From contig OX393578.1 of NCBI GenBank assembly GCA_947652605.1, forward strand, positions 41,111,470-41,175,469: a stretch of DNA of 64,000 bases. Direction: 5' to 3'. This document shows, piece by piece, positions 56,438-64,000 of this stretch. A program made the translations under genes and the position numbers. Positions within the stretch are counted from its first letter, which is position 1. Each line of letters opens with the position of its first letter. Under the pieces are notes generated by a model that was not told the DNA's origin, made no database searches, and worked only from the letters and a program-made list of their open reading frames with translations. This DNA comes from Elmis aenea. Its lineage: Eukaryota > Arthropoda > Insecta > Coleoptera > Elmidae.

Positions 56438-57011
56438 CAAGGTGGGGCAGAATGACCTCCCCGATTTGTGAGGGGCGTAACTGGAAGCAGAGTGGACGTG
56501 CAGCAATGAGGAGTGCACGAAAAGACAGCTGTGATCTTGCCATTACCAGTTCACATCATGGCTTGGTCAGGAATATATCGCGCTTTTGTTGTCGCGGAAT
56601 TTATTCAAAACTGCGGTTCGCCGATATTGACGCAGCGTGCTTTTCGCATTCGTTTCGCGCTCGGCCGACACGATCCCGTTACCGATAAAAAAACAATTCT
56701 CTGGGGCTACCTGAAATCCAAGGTATATCAACATCGTCTTCAAGCTTTGGAGGTACTTAGGGAGATAATTACCCAAGAAGTTGCTGCTATTCCACCCGAA
56801 ATGACCCGCAGGGTCCTGAAAAACTATCGCGAGAGACTAAATCAGTGTATCGAAAATAGACGTCGACACTTGAGTGATGTCATTTTTAAATAACGTTAAT
56901 CTAAAACTGCATTATGTGTACTATTCAGAAATATATAAGTTTTTTTTGTAGCTTTCTTGGTATGGTTTTTATTAGCTTCCCAAATCGGGGAGGTCATTCT
57001 GCCCCACCCTG
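56438..57011 (+). mobile_element. internally deleted mariner-like element
   Basis: CAAGGTGGGGCAGAATGACC (56438-56457) plus TCCCCGATTTG is the inverse of CAAATCGGGGAGGTCATTCT...CCACCCTG (to 57011). TA lies on both sides (56436-56437 and 57012-57013). The ends are of the same CAGGGTG type as the non-coding palindromes, and the interior encodes transposase sequence, so the element ties the MITE ends to a transposase. Confidence 0.92.
56513..56893 (+). pseudogene. mariner-like transposase with catalytic core deleted
   Basis: The 126-codon frame is open. The likely ancestral start is Met16 (56558): MAWSGIYRAFVVAEFIQN then GSPILTQRAFRIRFALGRHD is the N-terminal helix-turn-helix DNA-binding region (DUF4817-like). 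At about residue 60-61 the sequence jumps from PVTDKKTI directly to LWGYLKSKVYQHR, the segment that normally follows the last catalytic SPD block. It then runs to the natural end with ITQEVAAIPPEMTRRVLKNY and ENRRRHLSDVIFK. About 200 residues, including all catalytic acids, are missing. The product could at most bind DNA. It lies inside TIRs at 56438-57011. Confidence 0.9.
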
Positions 57012-57454
57012 TATATTTGGAATTTTAAAAAAATAAGGAATTTAAATAGATCATAGCCAACTATCGTTCCTATTTAAAAAAATGTAATTTTGTGTCATAA
57101 CTTTTAAACGGCGAGCGTAAAAAAAATTGTTTTGGTATAATCATTTTAAACATAAAAATATCTAAAAATAATCTTAATAAATATTTTCGATATTTACAAC
57201 AATAACGGAGATATGACACATTATTAATATGACAAAAAAAAAACACTTTTTATTCAATAACTCGAAAACCGGAAATGATAGAATATTTTTGAAAACGGTT
57301 CTGAGTCTGTCTCAAAAATGCACATTTTTGGTAATTTAACCGTTTCTCTATCTTAAATATTAACTGAGATACCCATGCAATCCCATCTAATTTGGACCAC
57401 CCTGTACATTTGTTAAAGTAAATTTTAAGAGGAATCTAAAAATGTAAAAATATA

Positions 57455-57638
57455 CAGGGTGTTCCATTTAAAATTTCAAAGTTTGAGTCGGTTTTCGGTT
57501 GAACTAGAAGTCGTATTGCAACCTTAATATGGTCATCGAATCTGAAAAATACCATAACGCTCAGATACAAAATTTCGTTGTTATATCTGCAATAGTATTC
57601 TAGATATTTGTCTGTTTCCATACTTTTGCGCAACCCTG
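57455..57638. mobile_element. short Tc1/mariner-type MITE
   Basis: CAGGGTGTTCCATTTAAA (57455-57472) and TTTTGCGCAACCCTG (to 57638) face each other with TA on both sides. AATGTAAAAATA precedes it, the usual flanking module in this window. A related segment is at about 61893-62110 (ATATTTG-CTGTTTCCAT word shared). The inversion is limited to the ends. Confidence 0.65.
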
Positions 57639-57644
57639 TATATA

Positions 57645-59282
57645 ATTTACCAAATTTTTAAACACATTTAACGTATAACCAAATAAATCCCATCTGTTAA
57701 AAAATCACAACTAATTTGTCAAACCATAGATCATCAACGTCAAATGTCATATTTTTTATAAAATTTCGTGATTATTACGTGTGCCCTTTTGTTAAACAAT
57801 CAAGTGTGTATTATTTATTGTTGATCCAATCAAAAAAAAATAGAAAGAGAATAAAGTTGTTAATACATAATGTATGTGGAGAAAAGTTGTGCTCACTTAT
57901 TTCAAGTGAGATATTTTACTTATTTGTGGGAAAGTCTTACCAGCATAGACATTAAATTCGCTTTTGTGTTCAATAAATAAAAATTAAATAGTGATAAAAC
58001 AGATTAAGACCAGTTTTAGGAATCATTTATTTCGTTTTCGTTCTTATAAAAAATTATTATCGTTTCGTTCTCAGTCGCTGTTTAAAATCTGCTTTTTTGT
58101 GATGTAATAATATACCATTTACTTCTAAGTTATTAACGGTATTTATAAAGCGCAAAAATTACTGTTAGCTTCTTCTTAATAGGCATTCAAGGGCGTTTTT
58201 ACTATAAATATACTTTATTTTCCTACATCTTTGTTCGTTATGAAACACGTTTTTTAAAGTAATTACACGTCATGAAAAACAAACAATAAGAAATTGAGAA
58301 AGGGTGCCATTAGTCTACAATATTACGTTATTTTACTAACCATAAGTTTGTTTTTTGTCACCCGACGAACAAGTTTTAATGTATACAAAAAAGATCTTAC
58401 TTGTTAAACAGGGCGGAACGTTCTTGTTTTATATATTAGGTTATTAGGCTTTCATTACGTCGTTTGACGTAGGTCAGAAACTGAAATTTAAATGAGCAAA
58501 GGTCTAACACACATGATTTAGGTTTGACAATACAAAAATATTAATTAAAATAGCAGTAACGATTTTACAATTTTTTTAACGTGTGAAATAAAGCATCAAC
58601 AATAATTAGGCAAACTAATAATACTTAAGCTGTTTAGTTCCAATATTTAATTATGTTTATATAATGATTAATCGTGTTTACACGCAAATTTTTAATACAA
58701 AAAGTAATTTTGTACATCCTTTTCACTAAAAAGTATATGTATAAGCAGAGCCGCCGTGAGGGTATGACATCTGAGACTTTTGTCACGAGCCCTGCGACGA
58801 AAGTGATCCGGCCCGTTTGTTTAATAATAATTTTTACATAGATTAATAAAAAACTAACCCAACCGCTGCGTTTTCGAGGTAGTATTTTATTTATTGTATT
58901 TATTCAATGTATATCAATAGTAAACATTTACCATTAAGCCGTTTATCCCGCAGCAGGTCAAAACCGTACATTAATGGTGAACGATGGTATTAGTCTATCA
59001 AAGCAATAATTTTTGCAACAATTTTATTTCAAATTTTAGCTTCTATTGACGAACAAAACAAAATTTTCAATCTAGCTCTCTTCTGAAAGAACTTGAACAT
59101 TTAAGGCACAGGTGGAAAGATTTTTTTTGCAAATGGATTGGGTATAACTCCGAATGATGAAGAGCGATCAGGAACAAAGAAATCAAGAAAGTGCAGATAA
59201 GAAAGATACACGTGAACATTTTTAAAGAACTGTGTATTTTGTTATACTGGATACAATTATTTCCCACATACGTTTTACATCT
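57645..59282. other. AT-rich non-coding DNA
   Basis: CAGAGCCGCCGTGAGGGTAT at about 58746-58765 resembles a hAT left end and is followed by a GC-richer patch to about 58820, but no right end was paired. TACGTCGTTTGACGTA (58457-58472) resembles the ACGTC/GACGT motif of the piggyBac MITE. No gene. Confidence 0.45.
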
Positions 59283-59498
59283 TTAACCCTTAGGGTGTCC
59301 ATACGTCCCGGTTTTCCCGGATTTGTCCCGGTTTTATCTCTCCTGTCCCGGTGTCCCGATATATTTTTTCGGGACAGCTAATTGTCCCGGTAATGTTAAC
59401 CACTCATTATCAGCACCTTATAAGTATGCAATTTTTCATTTTGCACGTTGCGTGAGGCGCGATAAAGATCGAGGCTGTGAAACAGAAACTGATTTGAG

Positions 59499-59736
59499 CA
59501 GGGATGAGCAACCCGCGGGCCGCATGCCGTCCGTCTCACCTTTTCGTGCGGCCCGCCAAGCTTTACTTTTTGACTTATTCAATATATAGGATTGTTATTT
59601 CGTTCATTTTATTAATAAAGAGATAATTTGTATTTATCATCTAGTGTTCATGTTTTAATACCATTCTTAAATACGGCCCGCACAAATTTTTTTAATTTGT
59701 CGTTGGCCCGTTATCAAAAAAGGTTGCTCATCCCTG
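59499..59736. mobile_element. hAT MITE (CAGGGATGAGCAACC ends)
   Basis: CAGGGATGAGCAACC (59499-59513) and GGTTGCTCATCCCTG (59722-59736) are perfect inverted ends. GATTTGAG (59491-59498) and GATTAGAG (59737-59744) are 8-bp flanks with one mismatch. GCGGCCCG words lie inside. No coding. Confidence 0.93.
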
Positions 59737-59807
59737 GATTAGAGCATGCGTATTATTTTGTAACTGTCATTTTATGATTTTTTTATTTCATAATTCATAC
59801 TGAAATA

Positions 59808-60435
59808 CAGGGTGTGTTAAAATTGGCGGAAGCGCTACACGTGGCGATGTTCTTCGTAAAATTCTAAGTCGAAAATCTTAATACGAAAATGTTGTACCAT
59901 GATTGCTGTGTCTGCAAGAGGTCCTCAAAATTTTGACATTTAGTCCTTTAATAACCGTTATTATTTAATACTTGCGAATGAAAAAGCTGCAATTTGGAAG
60001 AAAAATAAATTTCGAATAGTATTTTTTCGTAGATCTTGTGTTCTTCCTTACAAAAATTGGTGTTAAAAATATTTAAATCACTGATTCGAATGAAAATAAT
60101 ACATATGGCAACATTGTCATTAGCTGTCATCTCTGTTTTTCTCGTAATTATTTCTAGTTTGTGTTTTACGATACCCAAAAGTTTGCAGCTATATTTACGA
60201 ACTGAAGGCTTTCAGTTCGAACAAAAATTGTAAATACCTAAGTAAAAATTGCTGATAAAAAAATGTCCAAACGCAAATCAATGTATGCAATGTTGCCAAA
60301 ATTTAGTTTTTTTAAATGGTTCCTGAGGCCATAGGTAGTAGCATGGTACAACATTTTTGTATTAAGATTTTCGACTTAGAATTTTACGAATAGCATCGTC
60401 ACGTGTAGCGCTTCCGCCAATTTATACACACCCTG
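59808..60435. mobile_element. palindromic MITE, family A copy 3 (opposite orientation)
   Basis: CAGGGTGTGTTAAAATTGGC (59808-59827) pairs with the right end at 60416-60435. The centre matches the copies at 14274 and 16808 in reverse complement (for example CTTGCGAATGAAAAAGCT and TTCAGTTCG near 60211). TA flanks are present. The 65-codon frame at 60036-60233 lies in the centre and has no counterpart as an intact frame in the other copies. Confidence 0.9.
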
Positions 60436-60513
60436 TATACAGTAATCTCCAATGAAGTTTTTTTTTGTCGTGTGTCCCGGTTAGGCCTTGTGGAAATATG
60501 GACACCCTATTAA

Positions 60514-60766
60514 CCCTAGAAGCCCAATCTACGTCATTTTGACGTACACTCCAACACATATTCGCGATCTCTTTCTCACGCTTGCTTAGATCGCCGTGAC
60601 CATACGAGCCAACTAGGTACATGCCCAGAGCTAACAGGAGACGGCAGTCTCGCTTTGATAAGTGCCGCCATTTTGTTGTTATCGCAATGTTCAGGTCGTC
60701 ATGACGTATGTTTGCGCTTTGTTAACTTTTGCACTTTTCGAATTTTCTGAATTATATTTGACTTAA
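60514..60766. mobile_element. partial piggyBac-type MITE, second copy
   Basis: CCCTAGAAGCCCAATCTACG from 60514 follows the MITE at 2530 almost base for base through CCATTTTGTTGTTATCGCAA and TTTCTGAATTATATTTGACT to about 60766, where similarity stops abruptly. The left TTAACCCT was duplicated by the hAT insertion at 59291-60509. The right half is missing. Confidence 0.88.
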
Positions 60767-60772
60767 CTATAC

Positions 60773-61560
60773 AAAAATTTAATTCTCCTTCGAAAATATT
60801 AAGGCTGTTTTTCACCTAAAATTGATATTTTCCGAGATATTGCGATTTTATTGTTAATTATTAGGGCAAAGTAATATTTTCAAGTAGGCTATGAAGGTAG
60901 ACAGCGGTAATTTGAAACAATTGAAAGAAAAAACAAGACACATAATTTTATAGTTTGACTACACACTTTTGACATATTTTTGTAGGAAAGTTGTAGTTTT
61001 ACCATACTTACGTTTAAATAGAGATTTTTTTAAATTATTTATGCATTTATTGATTGGACCAGTGCTATAAGATAATTACTAAATCCTATAAACCATTTTT
61101 TGTCTATTTACGATACGATACTACGACACTCTACTGAAAACAGTACCAATCATTTTTTTTTTTTTTAATGTAAAATTAGACAAATCAGTATTACTTTTTT
61201 TTTAAATCAGCGTTCCGTTCTCGTACCTAATACATTATCAATCGGTTTTTAGGACTTGGCAAACGATCAAACTCAATTATATGAAAAATATTGTGGCCCT
61301 GATGAGAAACCTATATTTAAACGTAAAAATGGTAAATCTACAACTTTCTTATAAAAAAATGTCAAAAATGTGTAAGCAAACGACAAAATTATAAGTTTCT
61401 TGTTTTTTCTTTCAATTGTTTCAAATTACCGTTGTCTACCTTCATAGCCTACTTGAAAATATTACTTTGCCCTAATAATTAACAATAAAATCGCAATATC
61501 TCGGAAAATATCAATTTTAGGTGAAAAACAGCCTTAATGTTTTCGAAAGAGAATTAAATT
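60773..61560. repeat. palindromic element without CAGGGTG ends
   Basis: The left arm (60773 to about 61032: AAGGCTGTTTTTCACCTAAA, GATATTTTCCGAGATATTGC, GGCTATGAAGGTAGACAGCG, GGAAAGTTGTAGTTTTACCA) is inverted in the right arm (about 61300-61560). The spacer is about 260 bp. Immediately to the right the sequence resembles the right arm of the 26938-28837 palindrome (GTTATCGATGTTTAAAGTTT, ACCAAGCGTAAAAAACGCCC), so the palindrome may be the core of a larger relative of that element. Confidence 0.75.
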
Positions 61561-61564
61561 TTCT

Positions 61565-62160
61565 ATAAGACGGTGTAAAAAAATATAGGATGTTGTATTT
61601 AAATAAAATGAGTTATCGATGTTTAAAGTTTCACAAGTTTGACCAAGCGTAAAAAACGCCCTGTATAATATTTTAAAAATGTAGGTGGTGCAAAGTGTTA
61701 CATAATCTATTGTCAATCTTATCTCCAAGCGAATTTCTTCAGACTTCTTAAAGTTTTTAAATTTTGAAAATCTTTGAAAATACTGTATTTTCATGAAAAT
61801 GCAATTTTAACAAGAACGGTTGACTTTAGACCCGTATAACCTTATACATTTTTTGAATTAAATTTAAAGAGGAATCCAAAAATGTAAAAATATGCAGGGT
61901 GTTCCATAAGAAAAAGTATAACTTTGATAAGCCACTCTTTTTTGGAGCACCCTGTATGTTTGAAAATATTTTTAAAATGTAGCCTCTATTGACTTGCATA
62001 ACCTAACTGCGACAGAAGTTGGAGAATATATGCGGTTTCGCCATAAAACTCTTGGGCCCATTTTGTAGAACAGACTATATCCAATTATATTCCAGATATT
62101 TGCTGTTTCCATTGTTATTGAAATCGCGATAATTATAGTATAAATTAATTTTAAAATCAT
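61565..62160. mobile_element. mosaic of Tc1/mariner-type MITE modules
   Basis: In order: ATAGGATGTTGTATTTAAAT with TTTCACAAGTTTGACCAAGC (as in the right arm at 28336-28420), CGCCCTGTATA (61657-61667), GACCCGTATAACCTTATACA (as at 28589-28608), TGCAGGGTGTTCC (61892-61904) and GGAGCACCCTGTATG (61944-61958). A related ATATTTGCTGTTTCCATTG follows near 62096. These correspond to one side of the 26938-28837 structure in decayed form. Confidence 0.65.
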
Positions 62161-63283
62161 TTGACACGAAAACTCGTCCTAATGATATTTAACAACATTT
62201 TGCTGAAATGTAAAGACAACGATCAGTCTTAAGACCAACAATAATTAGCCACGATTTCTATCCACGATCCTATGGTAGATCAGCAAATTTTTAATTTGTT
62301 GCCCGCCTGTTTCAATCATAATTACTCTTAATAGTGTTTCAGACACTCACTATTCATTTTTGATTGTTGCCTGCATTGTTTGCAAAAATATACGACAACT
62401 GTTATAAGCTACCATTCGTGCAAACAGAGATTTGACACGCACGATGAGTGCTACTGCAGACGTAAAAACGCACCTTCATCCTAAACTTTTCAACTTACAT
62501 CCACAATGCCAGGTCACCCAGACTTGTAATTTTTTCAGTTTTATGACAGTGCGCGTCTTTTTACGATTGTTTTTAAAGAATGTCTCTTTTAAAAAAGTTT
62601 TTCTGGATGCATTATTAACACTTTTAAGTGTTAACAAACAACATACTATATTAAACCTAATGTTTACAAAACACGAAAATTTAACTACTCCAAGAGATAC
62701 TTTCATTAAAAATACCATAAATAATGAACTGTTTAATGTATAAAAAACGAATTTGTTGGAAAATTAACAATGGCTACTGTGTGAGAGGAATGAAAACCAA
62801 CGGGGATGGTGGTGCAGAATAATTAATGATGTAAATCTGAATCACAAAACAGAGTAATTAGAGGCTGAGAGGCCGAACCTGCGCATAGTCGCTAGCGTTC
62901 CCTTATAATGATTCTGATTTACCTTCAACATTTTCCACTGAATTTACTGTTAATAAGCTTCATTAACGTCCACGTTAGCGATTACATTACAAAAAAAAAG
63001 TTTCCTTGCAGTGAAATTATACTAAAATATAAACCTAATTACTAACGGAACTTACGTGAGATCAAAACAAAATCTATTGATGCTCCTTGCAATCCTTGAC
63101 CCATTGGTTTTATATACGTGCATACCGGATGCTGATTTATTCAGCTCCAAGGTGAAAATACATGCGTTTTAATGGTGACTGGATTTTTTTGCTTCCTTGG
63201 TTACAAAATTGATTCATATTTGATTTTTAAATAAAGGGGGAATACTAGAACTAGTTTTATCTAACAAATAAGAAATAAAATGA
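62161..63283. other. AT-rich non-coding DNA
   Basis: A 103-codon plus-strand frame (62432-62743) has no recognised domain. No transposon ends found. Confidence 0.45.
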
Positions 63284-63285
63284 TA

Positions 63286-64000
63286 TACAGGGTGAACCAA
63301 ATTCGAATGTTTTACAGGGTATGTCGGTTACCGTAATAGTTAGCGAAAATCTGATATTAGTCTCTTGCGCAATATTTTCGGGAAAAGAACGCCCATGTAA
63401 TCATAAATTTTGAATTCGCTTTCCATTTTGGCACTTCAGACAAAAAGTGAAATTTCATCATTTTTGAAAATTTACCAGAACTTCTTTATTTATTAAAATA
63501 GAACAAAATAATACGTAGGTTTTTTATACAGATTTTTATACTTCATTTGAAAGCAAACTTAAGTTTTTTTTAGAGATTTTGACTTTCGAGATATCAAGTA
63601 AACTTATATCTTTTTAAAATATAAACACTAGTTGGCCATGACTTTCCATGAAAGAGCATATTTTTAGCTTTTTAAAAATATATGTATTTGTTACAAAAAT
63701 TTTAATCTGTGTACATCTGTGATGAAAAATCAGCAAAAAGTCCTTATAATAAAATTTTAAAAAACACGTGCTTGTACTTTACAGTATTATTTAATTGATG
63801 AGTGGGATATGTAGCTTTATTTTAATTTATGTCATTAATAATTTTAATTGAAACTGTTATAAATTTTTTTAGATGCCATAGATACATTTAGAATACATAA
63901 AATTGTTTTACATAGACGAAAATTATAGTACAAACATTGTTACAACACAGCACTTTAAAATACTTCTTACAAATGCCCCCCTTATTATTGCAGAAATAAT
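63286..64000. mobile_element. left part of a palindromic MITE related to 53518-55065, running off the window
   Basis: CAGGGTGAACCAAATTCGAA, GTTTTACAGGGTATGTCGGT and ATAGTTAGCGAAAATCTGAT parallel 53518-53585. The similarity extends to about 63610 (GAGATATCAAGTAAACTTAT). At the point corresponding to 53832 there is no nested element here, so this copy represents the unoccupied state. The right end would lie beyond the window if it exists. Confidence 0.7.

Larger units (their letters stand above)
55742..57404. mobile_element. palindromic Tc1/mariner-type element hosting two more insertions
   Basis: CAGGGTGGTCCAAATTCGAT (55742-55761) pairs with ATCTAATTTGGACCACCCTG (57385-57404, one difference). 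The arms continue past GGGTATCTCGGTTAATATTT and AACGATAGTTGGCTA. The flanking TA pair (55740-55741 and 57405-57406) joins CCATATAACCT-TA with TA-CATTTGTTAAAG, which recreates an uninterrupted site present at 28593-28625. The left arm ends at about 56135 and the right arm starts at about 57012, so everything between (56138-57011) was inserted later. Confidence 0.92.
59291..60509. mobile_element. hAT element inserted in a piggyBac MITE; contains two further insertions
   Basis: TAGGGTGTCCATACGTCCCGG begins at 59291 (shown to 20 bases: TAGGGTGTCCATACGTCCCG) and TATGGACACCCTA ends at 60509. TTAACCCT flanks both sides exactly (59283-59290 and 60510-60517). CCCGG words cluster near both ends (59310-59395 and about 60477). 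This terminus with CCCGG runs resembles a widespread hAT family. Inside are the hAT MITE at 59499-59736 and the family A palindrome at 59808-60435; without them the element would be about 340 bp and non-coding. The 88-codon frame at 59323-59589 is spurious. Confidence 0.88.

Noticed and set aside
59323..59589. 88-codon plus-strand ORF rich in Arg and Cys
   Set aside because: It lies across the CCCGG-rich end of the hAT element and the start of another hAT MITE; no independent coding support.
62432..62743. 103-codon plus-strand ORF and its antisense partner 62476-62718
   Set aside because: Mutually overlapping frames with no motif; typical of chance open frames.

Overview
The window looks like repeat-dominated, AT-rich DNA from an insect genome, possibly a beetle (order is inference). 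The base composition, the families of transposable elements and the absence of any compact or operon-like coding all point that way. I found no host gene I can name and no tRNA, rRNA or CRISPR array. Nearly all recognisable content is mobile-element sequence, much of it nested.

The dominant theme is a set of long palindromic DNA elements. Their ends read CAGGGTG...CACCCTG and they sit between TA dinucleotides. I counted about 30 exact copies of the 8-mer ACAGGGTG (either strand) by eye. Well-delimited examples are at 4263-4922, 11279-11510, 14274-14884, 16808-17420, 26938-28837, 53518-55065 (with 53834-54834 inside it), 55742-57404 and 59808-60435. Three of them (14274, 16808, 59808) are the same family. 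Two contain decayed mariner-like transposase: 26938-28837 carries the transposase C-terminus in both arms, and 56438-57011 fuses the transposase N- and C-termini with the catalytic core missing. This makes the palindromes non-autonomous Tc1/mariner derivatives. Other palindromes without these ends are at 5865-6621, 10649-11080, 17564-18214, 20931-21915, 30552-31314, 40372-40816 and 60773-61560.

The second layer is hAT-type elements with 8-bp target duplications: 1281-1778, 16029-18413, 37089-37295, 39177-39573, 54154-54418, 59291-60509 and 59499-59736. The third is piggyBac: a MITE with perfect 16-bp ends between TTAA sites (2530-3121), a partial second copy (60514-60766), a broken transposase gene (33902-35102) and a shorter transposase fragment (19836-19952). 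The fourth is non-LTR retrotransposons: a long open RT fragment (8619-9743), a LINE copy that keeps an intact ORF1 but has lost nearly all of ORF2 (24440-26009, 13-bp target duplication), and decayed RT pieces at 12230-12660, 26250-26937, 45070-45399 and 48820-49240. A Tc1 transposase remnant lies at 11609-11791.

Tandem repeats are at 20514-20637 and 21974-22090 (one 15-bp minisatellite in opposite orientations), 39198-39260 (7-bp G-rich), 49568-50290 (about 145 bp) and 52073-52540 (170 bp).

Possible host coding is limited to three weak candidates: a minus-strand terminal-exon-like segment at 30200-30528, a 50-codon plus-strand ORF at 38106-38258, and a Cys-containing open stretch on the minus strand near 43255-43485. 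The rest is AT-rich non-coding DNA, probably intergenic or a large intron.
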